Assembly (NCBI GenBank): GCA_019638285.1
Contig: JAHBUB010000002.1
Location: 124,001 to 188,000 of the forward strand
Length of the DNA stretch: 64,000 nt
DNA from: Cyclobacteriaceae bacterium
GTDB lineage: Bacteria > Bacteroidota > Bacteroidia > Cytophagales > Cyclobacteriaceae
Direction of reading: 5' to 3'
The notes beneath the pieces were generated by a model. The model made no database searches. It had not been told where the DNA came from and was given only the letters and a program-made list of their open reading frames with translations. Positions 44,997-54,170 of the stretch are shown in pieces (position 1 is the stretch's first letter; every line of letters starts with the position of its first letter). Position numbers and translations under genes: made by a program.

Positions 44997-46469
44997 ATGA
45001 AAAAGTTAATTATTCTATTATTTGTATTTTTTTATTGTACGGCACAATCGCAGGATAAACCTACAGAACCTGTTCTTTCGAAAACTCAGCACAAACTCAC
45101 AATAAATGGACAGTCCATTAACTATACAGCGACCACAGGCTTTATGCTGATACCTGATGAAAACGGAAAGCCGAGAGGCAAGATGTTTTTTATTTACTAT
45201 CAGAAAGATGGCGTAACAGATCCAACCAAACGTCCTATTACTTATACCTTTAATGGCGGCCCGGGGGCACCCTCCATGTGGTTGCACATGGGAGCATTGG
45301 GCCCGAGAAGAATCGCCATGACAGATTTTGGAGCACCCACTCCCCCACCCTATAAAATTGTGGATAATGAATTCTCTTGGTTGGATGTTACCGATTTGAT
45401 ATTTATTGACCCGATAATGACAGGGTATAGCAGGCCCATAGATGGGGTTGATAAAAAGGAGTTTCTAGGATTTCAAGAAGATATTGAGTCGGTAGGGGCA
45501 TTTATTCACCTTGCTACAAGTCGGTTTGAGCGATGGGGATCTCCCAAGTTTATAGCAGGAGAGAGCTATGGCACTATTCGTGCATCAGGACTCTCCAGCT
45601 ATCTGGAACGAGCCTATGGCATGTACTTAAACGGAATTGTTCTTATATCAGCTGTATTGAATTGGCAAACAGAGGTAATGCACAAAGGGAATGATTTACC
45701 AGCAGTTACTTATCTGCCTACTTATTCTGCCATTGCTTGGTACCACAAAAAAGCCGACCCACAGTTTAAGGAACTAAAACCATTTCTTGACGAGGTGGAA
45801 AACTTTGCAATCGGTGAATATGCTTCTGCTTTGATGAAAGGCGACCAAATGACGGATGCGGAAAAACAATCAATCACCACAAAGCTTCATCGATACACTG
45901 GGCTAAGTGAGGAATATATCCGCCAAACAAATTACCGCATCGACATTGGAAGATTTGTAAAGGAGTTGTTACGTACGGATGGGAAAACAGTGGGACGTTT
46001 GGATGGCCGATTCACCGGATTAGACTATGATGACGCGGGAGAGCGCTATGAGTTTGATCCTAGTAATGCAGCTATTCTTGGACCTTACTCCATGGCCATC
46101 AATGATTATGTAAGAAGAGAATTGAAATTCGCTGAGGACAATCCTTACTATACAGGAGGAATGGCCAGACCCTGGAACTACAACAATGTGCAAAACCAAT
46201 ACCTTAACGTTGCGGAAAGTCTGCGTTCAGCCATCCATCAAAATCCTTTTCTGAAGGTGCATTTTTGCAATGCTTATTATGATTTAGCTACACCCTATTA
46301 CGGCACAGAGTATACTGTAAATCATATGTTTATTGACGAGAGTCTACGAAATAACATTACCATGTCTTATTATGAGGCAGGTCATATGATGTACATTCTT
46401 AAGCCAGCCCTTATTCAGATGAAAAAGGATATAGCTGACTTTTACAATAAAGCAGTAATCAAGAACTAA
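44997..46469 (+). CDS. Secreted serine carboxypeptidase (family S10)
   Basis: This is a 490-residue exported alpha/beta-hydrolase. Its signal peptide is MKKLIILLFVFFYCTAQSQ. TYTFNGGPGAPSMWLHMGALGP (split: NGGPGAPSMW) forms the oxyanion region at about 82-103. The catalytic Ser lies in IAGESYGTIRA (about 185-195), the Asp probably in NAYYDLATPY (about 422-431) and the His in YEAGHMMYI (about 461-469). It removes C-terminal residues from peptides, usually at acidic pH in characterised members. A bidirectional terminator follows. Confidence 0.9.
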   Translation: MKKLIILLFVFFYCTAQSQDKPTEPVLSKTQHKLTINGQSINYTATTGFMLIPDENGKPRGKMFFIYYQKDGVTDPTKRPITYTFNGGPGAPSMWLHMGALGPRRIAMTDFGAPTPPPYKIVDNEFSWLDVTDLIFIDPIMTGYSRPIDGVDKKEFLGFQEDIESVGAFIHLATSRFERWGSPKFIAGESYGTIRASGLSSYLERAYGMYLNGIVLISAVLNWQTEVMHKGNDLPAVTYLPTYSAIAWYHKKADPQFKELKPFLDEVENFAIGEYASALMKGDQMTDAEKQSITTKLHRYTGLSEEYIRQTNYRIDIGRFVKELLRTDGKTVGRLDGRFTGLDYDDAGERYEFDPSNAAILGPYSMAINDYVRRELKFAEDNPYYTGGMARPWNYNNVQNQYLNVAESLRSAIHQNPFLKVHFCNAYYDLATPYYGTEYTVNHMFIDESLRNNITMSYYEAGHMMYILKPALIQMKKDIADFYNKAVIKN

Positions 46470-46485
46470 GAAATGCTCAACAAAG

Positions 46486-46520
46486 AAAAAGCCTGTCTCA
46501 GATACGAGACAGGCTTTTTT
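46486..46520. terminator. Bidirectional intrinsic terminator between S10 and M28 genes
   Basis: AAAAAGCCTGTCTC and GAGACAGGCTTTTTT form a near-perfect stem around AGATAC, with A and T runs serving both strands. It lies between convergent genes. Confidence 0.9.
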
Positions 46521-46540
46521 GTTATGGAAGTTTTTTGCAA

Positions 46541-48001
46541 CTATTCATCACCCCATTTCCAATCTCCAGCGATTGTTAGCGGCTCTCTTAGGTTATTATC
46601 AATCATAAATTGCTTGGTAGTCTCACTGTCCATTTTCTTGGCAGGAAGTGTTTCGGCATTTGCCAAACCATACAGTATCATTGTGCCGAAACGGACAGTG
46701 TTTACCATATGCGCTTCGTTTACCAAATTGAAGTCGTCACAATCAGAGTGATAACATCCGTAAATAGAACGATCCAGGTTACTTATCACCCCCACAATAG
46801 GCACCCCTTCAAGCATAAACGGCTGGTGATCACTGTGCAAACCTGAACGATTGGAAGATTTATTTTGGAAGATGGTATCAATCTTATTGATTTCTGCTCC
46901 AAGTGCGGTGAAAAAATTCGGATCATCCAGTTTACCACCTGCATTTATACCAATAGGGTTTCCAGCCATATCCAAGTTCATCATGTACTTGATGCTTTCA
47001 ATAGTGCCGTTTTTAATCTCTTGCTCTACCATGTATCGTGAGCCCAACAGCCCTTGCTCTTCACCCATGAACATTACAAACTGAACAGTACGCTTGGGCT
47101 TAAGGTTGTTGGCTTTGAAAGTCCGTGCAATATCCAATACGGAAAATGAACCAATTCCATTGTCGATGGCGCCAGTAGCAAGATCCCAAGAGTCAAGATG
47201 TCCACCAATCACAATGCGCTCTTCGGGTAACTCAGATCCCTTTAGGGTGGCAACGACATCACGTGCTTTGATCAGATTACTGTGGTTTGTCATTTTGATG
47301 TGTGCTGAAACAGACTTGGTTTTTAGCTTTTCTTTAAGCTCCATTCCGTTTTCCTTTCCAATGCATACCGCGGGAATTGGAATTAATTCTCCGGTAACGG
47401 AGGCCGTTCCGGTAAGCAATACGCCATTAGGAACCTGATTGATAATCACAATTCCCTTGGCGCCATATTTAATTGCGATGGCAGTCTTCTCACTTCTGTG
47501 TAGATTATGTAATCCGTCAGGGCCTCCATCCAGAAGACCGATGTAAACGACTGCAATTTTGTCTTTAACAGCATTTGGTTTAGCGCTGTAATCAGCTTCT
47601 AAACCGTTACCCATATCAACGAGTTGACCGCTAACCTCTGACTCTACAGGTGAGTGAGCAAGCGTGACTGCGGGTACAGTCGCCCCGTCAATTTCTACTG
47701 CAATCTCACCCCTGGACCACGCCTTCACTTCGAACTCCAGGTATTTGACGTCATCAAATCCGTATTCTTTGAATTTGTTATACGTATACTCTTCTGCTTT
47801 ATGACCATTTTCCGATCCGGTAAGACGATGGCCAATGGTTGAAGTTGCCTCTCCTAGCGTAGCATAGGCTTTGGAGTTTTGTAGCACTTCGTCATTGATT
47901 CGCTGGAATGTTTCGGAAAGCGTTTCTTCTTTTTTCTGACCACAAGAAAATAAGAAAAGGCCAACCAACAGCAAGAGGTAATTGTTAAGTAATCTTTTCA
48001 T
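46541..48001 (-). CDS. M28 family aminopeptidase/carboxypeptidase, lipoprotein
   Basis: This 486-residue protein starts at ATG 48001, where a lipoprotein signal (MKRLLNNYLLLLVGLFLFSC, Cys20) begins. A protease-associated (PA) domain is inserted at about 130-250. The M28 di-zinc site is clear: His and Asp in VIGGHLDSWD (about 272-281), Asp in GAIDNGIG (about 285-292), Glu-Glu in MGEEQGLLG (about 319-327), Asp in NLDMAG and His in CYHSDCDDF (about 429-437). It removes amino-terminal residues, or acts as a carboxypeptidase in some members. It is probably exposed in the periplasm or at the outer membrane. Confidence 0.9.
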   Translation of the reverse strand: MKRLLNNYLLLLVGLFLFSCGQKKEETLSETFQRINDEVLQNSKAYATLGEATSTIGHRLTGSENGHKAEEYTYNKFKEYGFDDVKYLEFEVKAWSRGEIAVEIDGATVPAVTLAHSPVESEVSGQLVDMGNGLEADYSAKPNAVKDKIAVVYIGLLDGGPDGLHNLHRSEKTAIAIKYGAKGIVIINQVPNGVLLTGTASVTGELIPIPAVCIGKENGMELKEKLKTKSVSAHIKMTNHSNLIKARDVVATLKGSELPEERIVIGGHLDSWDLATGAIDNGIGSFSVLDIARTFKANNLKPKRTVQFVMFMGEEQGLLGSRYMVEQEIKNGTIESIKYMMNLDMAGNPIGINAGGKLDDPNFFTALGAEINKIDTIFQNKSSNRSGLHSDHQPFMLEGVPIVGVISNLDRSIYGCYHSDCDDFNLVNEAHMVNTVRFGTMILYGLANAETLPAKKMDSETTKQFMIDNNLREPLTIAGDWKWGDE

Positions 48002-48102
48002 TGTGTTGTTTAAAAATTTGATGCGCAAGATACCAAAGAAACCAGTAGGGCCCCTTAAAATTTATGCAAAAGGTCAATGATACGCTTTGTTAGCCTGGTC
48101 TG

Positions 48103-49008
48103 TTAAGTAGGTTGAGTAGCTGCAGTGTGCGACCAATAGGTAGAGATAGCAAGCCCCGAAAGGATGTGCCAAATGCCCCACCAGGCCGCAACGATAGCCA
48201 TCCCCCCAAGCCCCTGGAAAAAGCCAAAAATAAGGATAAGCCCAAGCCCTGAATTTTGAATTCCGGTTTCAAGTGCCAGTGTTTTCCTGTTCTCAAGACT
48301 CAACCCAAAAAGCCTTGCCACATTGTAACCGAGCAAAAGGGCCGCCAGATTATGAATGAAAACAATGACTATGACCAGATGAATGAATTCAAGAAAGGCA
48401 CCCACGTTCTTTAAAAAGGCCACAACTACAAATGTTGCAAAAATGAAAATAGAGAAAGGCTTCACTCGTTTTGAAATCTTCGCTGCAATAATGGGATACT
48501 TATTGCTAATGGTCATTCCTAATAACAAGGGTATACCTATAAGCATCGCAATGGTTATAAACACATCCCATAGATTTAAACGCACCTCATGTAAGATGTT
48601 GGCCGTAGGTGGGTACATGCTTGCCCATACCTGTAGGTTCAAAGGGGTCATTACAATGGCCAGTATCGTACCAATAGAAGTTAGGCTAACGGAGAGTGCC
48701 GTATTGCCCCTCGAAAGATGAGTCATAAAGTTGGAGATGTTTCCCCCCGGACATGCCGCCACGAGTATCATGCCCAGCGCAATACTTGGTGATGGCTGAA
48801 TGATCCATACCAATAAGAATGTGCTTGTCGGAAGAAGTATGAATTGCAGAAATAGCCCTACAAAGACAGCCTTGGGAGCTATAAAAACCTTTTTAAAATC
48901 TTCCAATTTGATGTCAAGCGCAATGCCAAACATGATAATGGCAAGACACAGGTTAAGCACCCAGAGAGAACTCTGACTAAAATTGAGATGAGCGGTATCT
49001 ATGGACAA
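48103..49008 (-). CDS. Bile acid:sodium symporter (BASS) family transporter
   Basis: This 301-residue inner-membrane protein has about nine or ten transmembrane segments. Family motifs are ALDIKLEDFKKV (about 30-41), ILVAACPGGNISNFMTHLSRGN (split: ACPGGNISNFMTHL, about 84-97) and LALETGIQNSGLGLIL (about 244-259). The Gly-Gly and Asn residues there form the sodium-binding crossover. Bacterial members carry organic anions, not necessarily bile acids. The substrate is unknown. It is a single gene between two peptidase genes on the same strand. Confidence 0.88.
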   Translation of the reverse strand: MSIDTAHLNFSQSSLWVLNLCLAIIMFGIALDIKLEDFKKVFIAPKAVFVGLFLQFILLPTSTFLLVWIIQPSPSIALGMILVAACPGGNISNFMTHLSRGNTALSVSLTSIGTILAIVMTPLNLQVWASMYPPTANILHEVRLNLWDVFITIAMLIGIPLLLGMTISNKYPIIAAKISKRVKPFSIFIFATFVVVAFLKNVGAFLEFIHLVIVIVFIHNLAALLLGYNVARLFGLSLENRKTLALETGIQNSGLGLILIFGFFQGLGGMAIVAAWWGIWHILSGLAISTYWSHTAATQPT

Positions 49009-49131
49009 AGTCTCAAGTGATTAGGTTGAACGAAGTAAAGGCTTCTTCATCTTTTATTTATCTCTTCTAATTGATTTCGAATATTATTTAAGCATAAAAA
49101 TCTTTTCAATACCGGAACAGCTCCAGTTGCA

Positions 49132-51483
49132 CTATGGCTTGAGGTTATCTTCAGAAAGCTTGAAAATACGCTTGTACTCATCTGTCCAGCTACTAGGCTC
49201 TACAAAACCATGATTTTCCATTGGATAAACAGCAAGTTCCCAGTTATCCTTGCCGAGCTCTATTAACCGTTGCGACAGCCGCACCGCATCTTGAAAATTA
49301 ACGTTGGTGTCTACCATTCCGTGGCAAATCAGAAGAGCGCCTTTCAAACCTTCTGCATGGTAGATGGGCGAACTTTTTGCGTAAGCAATACTGTCGGTGT
49401 AAGGTAAATTAAGAATATTGGATGTATAACCATGATTGTAGTGTGCCCAATCTGTAACGGGCCTTAGCGCTGCACCTGCCGCAAATACGTCAGGCGTAGT
49501 GAACAAGCCCATCAAAGTAATAAAGCCTCCATATGATCCTCCGTAAACGCCTATGCGCTTGGAATCTACATTGTATTTGTCCACCAACAGTTTTGCAGCA
49601 TCTATCTGATCCGTTAAATCCTTTCCGCCCATAAACCTGTAAATTCCCGTACGCCAATCTCGACCGTACCCTGCACTTCCGCGGTAGTCTACATCAATTA
49701 CAGTATATCCCTTATCAACAAGCATATTGTGAAACATATATTCGCGGAAATAACTGCTCCACCACTTGTGGGCATTTTGCAAGTAGCCGGCACCATGAAC
49801 AAAAATAACTGCAGGCCCTTTGTTAACGAGTGCTTTGGGTTGGTATAGTCTTGCATATACCTCTGCTCCGTCTCTTGCTTTAAATGTGATTATCTCAGGA
49901 TCTTTCCAGGGATAGGAATTGAACTCTGAAGATGTAGACTTTGTGATTTGATCAGACTTTCCTTTTGTTTTGTTCTCAGTGAGAAACAATTCCCAAGGCT
50001 TATTGCTGTATGAATACAGATCTGCCATCCATTTTTCATCTGGAGATAAGACTACTTGATGGCCTCCGGAAGTAGTGGTGAGTTGTTCTGCTTTACCTCC
50101 ATCCACGGAGATTTTGTAAAAGTGCTTTTCACCGGGATGCACCTCATTGGTGGTAATGTAAAAATATTTTTTATCCTTAGAAAGCTGTGCGGTTTGCACC
50201 TCATAACTTCCCGATGTTATACTTTGTTTTTTACCATTGGTAATATCTACAGTATATAAATGGGAATATCCTGTTTCTTCAGATTGAAACCAGATGCGTT
50301 TATTGTCGCCAAGCCATCCGGAGTTGCCAGCACTTAAGGAATACCCAATTCCAGGGCCTCCTATCCAGGCTTCATCCCTTTGCCTGTCTAAATTCTTGAG
50401 TTGGCGGGTTTGGAGATCAAGCGACATAATCCAACGATCTTTGTTGTCTGCAGCCCGGACCACTACAAAATTATTTTTTCCATCATCTGACCAGTAAGGA
50501 CCATTGATTACCACTGGTCTTGTTGTGTTTTCTTTTGATGGCTTGTTTGGATAGTCTTTTACATAATCAGGCTTATCTGTAATGCCAGGGATGCCATCTG
50601 TATTTATCCTATAAGTAGTGTCTCCTTTTATATCATAGATCCAAAATTCATAGGTATCAAGATTTACACCCACTTTAGTGCGACCAGGAATGTCTTCTGT
50701 AAATCCAGACTCTGTTACATAATTGGGAACAATAGTGGATTTCGCATCTTTCGCCTCTTTGGTTATTCGGTAAGTAATAAAATTTTCATTTGGACTTACC
50801 ATTAGATGGTCTACACTTTGTTCATTCAAATAGATAATGTGAGGGCGGTCAGGACGATTGGCTTTGTTAATTTTTTCGGCCGCCTTTTTATTTTCGCTTC
50901 TTTCCTTAAGTATTTGCATATGGGCAAGCTGATCTTGCTTCAACCATTCTTCTTGAGCGGTGGTTTTAGACTCTCCTTTTTTCTTGTCTTTTCTAAAGTC
51001 AGTTAATTGACTGAATGCCCCGCTGCTAATAGTCCAGGAGTATAAGTTATTTCCTGAAGTAAAAAAGATTTTGGATTCATCCTGAGAAAAGCGGGGAGCA
51101 AACTCTCTATCGATTGTATTAGAGATTTTTATGTTCTTATTGGTTGGGATGTCCAGTAAAAAAATATCGCCATATTTTTCATACACCTTTTTAGTGAATG
51201 ATTTGCTATAAGACCCATTGACAGAAGGTAAACTTCTTCTCGCTTTTGGGCTTACTTTTTGGGGCACTTTATTTGCAATTGAAATGGCATACAACGAATC
51301 GCCCGCTGCATTGGTGGGGTTCCAATTGAAATAAACTGTTTTGCTGTCTTCCGACCAAAATGCCTCAGAGGGCGATACACCCATCCACTTTGGGTCACGC
51401 ATAATTTTTTCTACAGTTAGGTCAGTCAATTGCTGTCCCCATACTGGGGAGGTCACAAACAAGAGGAGTATTATTTTTTTCAT
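49132..51483 (-). CDS. Secreted S9 family prolyl oligopeptidase (DPP IV-like)
   Basis: This 783-residue exported peptidase has a short signal peptide (MKKIILLLFVTSPVWG). An N-terminal WD/beta-propeller region covers about 25-500, with TolB-like strands such as FAPRFSQDESKIFFTSG (written here as RFSQDESKIFF). A C-terminal alpha/beta-hydrolase domain follows. The catalytic Ser is in GVYGGSYGGFITLMG (about 645-659), Asp in CHGMVDTNVNF (about 721-731) and His in PMENHGFVE (about 755-763). It cleaves peptides, often after proline. Confidence 0.9.
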   Translation of the reverse strand: MKKIILLLFVTSPVWGQQLTDLTVEKIMRDPKWMGVSPSEAFWSEDSKTVYFNWNPTNAAGDSLYAISIANKVPQKVSPKARRSLPSVNGSYSKSFTKKVYEKYGDIFLLDIPTNKNIKISNTIDREFAPRFSQDESKIFFTSGNNLYSWTISSGAFSQLTDFRKDKKKGESKTTAQEEWLKQDQLAHMQILKERSENKKAAEKINKANRPDRPHIIYLNEQSVDHLMVSPNENFITYRITKEAKDAKSTIVPNYVTESGFTEDIPGRTKVGVNLDTYEFWIYDIKGDTTYRINTDGIPGITDKPDYVKDYPNKPSKENTTRPVVINGPYWSDDGKNNFVVVRAADNKDRWIMSLDLQTRQLKNLDRQRDEAWIGGPGIGYSLSAGNSGWLGDNKRIWFQSEETGYSHLYTVDITNGKKQSITSGSYEVQTAQLSKDKKYFYITTNEVHPGEKHFYKISVDGGKAEQLTTTSGGHQVVLSPDEKWMADLYSYSNKPWELFLTENKTKGKSDQITKSTSSEFNSYPWKDPEIITFKARDGAEVYARLYQPKALVNKGPAVIFVHGAGYLQNAHKWWSSYFREYMFHNMLVDKGYTVIDVDYRGSAGYGRDWRTGIYRFMGGKDLTDQIDAAKLLVDKYNVDSKRIGVYGGSYGGFITLMGLFTTPDVFAAGAALRPVTDWAHYNHGYTSNILNLPYTDSIAYAKSSPIYHAEGLKGALLICHGMVDTNVNFQDAVRLSQRLIELGKDNWELAVYPMENHGFVEPSSWTDEYKRIFKLSEDNLKP

Positions 51484-51575
51484 GAGATGTTCTTGAATAT
51501 TATAGAGGAAACGTAAGCATAAGATGATTGATCACTAAGTTTTATGAATGGAAAATACTTAATCTTCGTGGAGGA

Positions 51576-51923
51576 CTAGCGGCTTCTGGATTTAAATATT
51601 TCTGAAAACATGCTGTTAAAAATGGATAAAATAAGACTAAAAGCAAGGGCCCACCAAAAACCATCCACGTTGAAGTTTGGTACAAAATAATCTACCATAA
51701 GGATGATAAGGGCATTAATTACCAATAGGAACAGGCCAAGCGTAAGAATGGTAATAGGAATGGTAAGCACTACCAAAATGGGCTTTACGATGGCATTGGC
51801 AAGCGACAATACAGCCGCAACCAACAGGGCATAGCCATAATGTTCCACATGGACACCCGGCAACAGGTATGCAGTGAGTAATACCGCCAAGCCGGATAAA
51901 AGAAAACGAACAATTCCATTCAT
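51576..51923 (-). CDS. Phage holin family (YvlD-type) small membrane protein
   Basis: This 115-residue protein has about four transmembrane segments: IVRFLLSGLAVLLTAYLLPG, YALLVAAVLSLANAIVKPIL, LTIPITILTLGLFLLVINAL and FWWALAFSLILSIFNSMF. The pattern NAIVKPILVVLTIPITILTLG is the YvlD/DUF360 hallmark. Despite the family name it is a chromosomal membrane protein of unknown role, with no phage genes around it. It is divergent from the nuclease gene. Confidence 0.85.
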   Translation of the reverse strand: MNGIVRFLLSGLAVLLTAYLLPGVHVEHYGYALLVAAVLSLANAIVKPILVVLTIPITILTLGLFLLVINALIILMVDYFVPNFNVDGFWWALAFSLILSIFNSMFSEIFKSRSR

Positions 51924-51990
51924 AAGATAAAATTTGATTCAAGTTCCGCTTTTAAGTCCAAAAGTCAAACTCTAATTTTGACGGAGGAGT

Positions 51991-53361
51991 ATGTACGCAA
52001 TTGTTGATATTGAGACTACAGGGGGGCATGCGGATAAACACCGGGTGACGGAGGTTGCTATCTATCATCATGATGGCATAAGGATTACCAATCATTATCA
52101 CACTTTAATCAACCCGGGCAGAAGTATTCCACATTTTATTACAGGTCTCACAGGCATCAACTATGAAATGGTGAAAGAGTCACCCTCTTTTGAACAAGTG
52201 GCTTTGGAAATTCATGAGCAGCTCAAGGATAGGATTTTCGTAGCACATAATGCCCACTTTGATTACAGCTTTTTAAAAAAGGAATTTGAAGAGGTGGGAA
52301 TCAACTGGAACACAAAAAAATTGTGTACTGTCAGATTAAGTAGAAAGATCATTCCAGGCTTAAGCTCCTACAGTCTTGGTAGATTGGCAGAAAGTCTTGG
52401 TATAATAATTCAGGGCAGGCATAGGGCCGGTGGCGATGCTGAAGCTACCTCGAGAATTTTTGATCTGTTGTTGAAAAGAGATTCAGAAGGAGTAATCTTA
52501 AAAGCACTTAAAAGAAACTCTGGCGAAACGACCCTTCCCCCTAATCTTCCGAAGGAAGACTATGACAGGCTCCCGGTAAAGGTCGGTGTATATTACTTTA
52601 TGGATGGGCGAGGAAACGTCATCTATGTGGGCAAAGCCATCAATATTAAAAAAAGAATTGCGGGGCACTTTACAGGGACAGCCCGTGAGTGGAGTCGATC
52701 CAACATCAGAAATGAAATCCATCACATTACTTACGAACTTACAGGAAGTGAGCTAATTGCGCTGATTTTGGAATCTCAGGAGATTAGAAGGTTGTGGCCA
52801 AAGTATAACCAGGCACAGAAACATAGATCAGAAGAATGGGGAATTTTTGATTATGAAGACAGGGCAGGTTATTTGAGATTTGCTATTAACACGGTGAAGC
52901 GGGGCACGAAACCATTGATAAGTTTTAGTTCAAAAGGTGATGTCTGGAATTTTATGTGGAAAAAAGTGAAGGAGTTTGAACTGTGCCCAAAATTATCCGG
53001 ACTACAAATAGCCAAAGGTTTGTGCTTTAGTTATCAGACAGGTGAATGTAAAGGGGGATGCATGGGGGTGGAGTCAACTAAGAAGTACAATAAGAGAATT
53101 CACGCCACAATAGAATCATTTTTTGAAGAGGAGAATTCTTTGGCGATCATTGGAAAGGGCAGAAAAAACAATGAACGCTCATTGGTGCTTGTAGAGAATG
53201 GTGCATACCTCGGATATGGATTTATTGATAAACAAGAAACACTGGTTGATTTTGAGTCTGCCAAGGGATTTATTAAAGTGGGTAAGGAAAATAAGATAGT
53301 TCAAAACCTGGTGAACTCTTATTTGGTAAATCCGAGAGATGCTAAGGTAATTGAGTTTTAG
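51991..53361 (+). CDS. DnaQ-like exonuclease fused to UvrC-type GIY-YIG nuclease with Fe-S-like cysteines
   Basis: This 456-residue fusion protein has, first, a DEDDh 3'-5' exonuclease (about 1-165): VDIETTGG (Asp6, Glu8), AHNAHFDYSFL and HRAGGDAEAT. A GIY-YIG nuclease domain follows (about 195-275): GVYYFMDGRGNVIYVGKA. It then carries C-x12-C-x7-C-x3-C (LCPKLSGLQIAKGLC...GECKGGC, about 331-356), matching the spacing of the UvrC iron-sulphur cysteines closely. Relatives are annotated as DNA polymerase III epsilon-like or Cho-like repair nucleases. An incision-plus-trimming role in excision repair is inferred. A GGAGGAG ribosome-binding site lies just before the ATG, unusually strong for this phylum. 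Its stop overlaps the convergent phosphatase gene by 4 bases. Confidence 0.88.
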   Translation: MYAIVDIETTGGHADKHRVTEVAIYHHDGIRITNHYHTLINPGRSIPHFITGLTGINYEMVKESPSFEQVALEIHEQLKDRIFVAHNAHFDYSFLKKEFEEVGINWNTKKLCTVRLSRKIIPGLSSYSLGRLAESLGIIIQGRHRAGGDAEATSRIFDLLLKRDSEGVILKALKRNSGETTLPPNLPKEDYDRLPVKVGVYYFMDGRGNVIYVGKAINIKKRIAGHFTGTAREWSRSNIRNEIHHITYELTGSELIALILESQEIRRLWPKYNQAQKHRSEEWGIFDYEDRAGYLRFAINTVKRGTKPLISFSSKGDVWNFMWKKVKEFELCPKLSGLQIAKGLCFSYQTGECKGGCMGVESTKKYNKRIHATIESFFEEENSLAIIGKGRKNNERSLVLVENGAYLGYGFIDKQETLVDFESAKGFIKVGKENKIVQNLVNSYLVNPRDAKVIEF

Positions 53362-54038
53362 TTTTTCTTTCTGCCTTCAATACCGGGATATAATTTGGGC
53401 ACAGGATCACTGACGAAACATTCTTGTGTTTCAATGTTCATCATGGAAAGCCTGCCTGACCACCCCGCTCCGGTGTCCATCATCCACACCTCACAGTATT
53501 GGATCGGCTTATCCTCCTTGATCGGGGTGTGCCCGATATAGACTGAGTCATATTGAGTGAGTCTTTTGGAATGGCCATGTTGCTCTTTGGCCATCCGTGC
53601 GAAATCTCTGTCCCATAAAAAGGTCTGAATGCCCTGATTATCAATCGAAGTTTTTATATCGATTCCAGCATGCACAAATAACCTATTGCGATTAATATAA
53701 TAAGGAAGGGCCAATTTCAATAGTTGAATATGGCTGTTCTGCACGTTGCCCTCATAAGAATCAATAGTTGCCTGCCCACCTTGATTGCGCCACGCTTCAT
53801 CGGCATATCCGATTTCCATCCAATTAAGGGCCATGAAATCGTGATTGCCCATTATGTATACTAAATTTTTGATTTGAAGCAGTTGGTCTATGGCTTGACG
53901 GGTTTCAGGCCATCCATCCACCACATCTCCTAAGCAGATGAGGGTATCTTTTTGAAAATTAAAACCAGAAATATCCAAACATTGCAACAATGCGCGATAA
54001 GAACCGTGAATATCACCTATGACGAATGTTTTGGGCAT
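53358..54038 (-). CDS. Calcineurin-like metallophosphoesterase (PPP/ApaH-like)
   Basis: This 226-residue cytoplasmic phosphatase starts at ATG 54038 (MPKTFVIGDIHG), where the catalytic domain begins; codons further upstream add no homology. Metal-binding motifs are GDIHGSYRALL (about 8-18), GDVVDGWPET (about 36-45), GNHDFMAL (about 64-71), FVHAGID and IGHTPIKED. It resembles the bacterial PPP serine/threonine phosphatases and the ApaH diadenosine hydrolases. Substrate is not predictable. Confidence 0.88.
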   Translation of the reverse strand: MPKTFVIGDIHGSYRALLQCLDISGFNFQKDTLICLGDVVDGWPETRQAIDQLLQIKNLVYIMGNHDFMALNWMEIGYADEAWRNQGGQATIDSYEGNVQNSHIQLLKLALPYYINRNRLFVHAGIDIKTSIDNQGIQTFLWDRDFARMAKEQHGHSKRLTQYDSVYIGHTPIKEDKPIQYCEVWMMDTGAGWSGRLSMMNIETQECFVSDPVPKLYPGIEGRKKN

Positions 54039-54170
54039 AGATTGTTTAGAATTGAATAGATGGCATGATAACAAGAGGAGTGGCCTTTAAATCCGATTCG
54101 CTCCATTTGTAACTAATTTGAACCTAATTCTTTATTATTGCGCTAAAATTAAGGGTAAAAGCATAGAAAT

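Noticed and set aside
51576-51923. Possible prophage because of a phage holin label
   Set aside because: The family name is historical. No terminase, capsid, integrase or lysis gene lies nearby.
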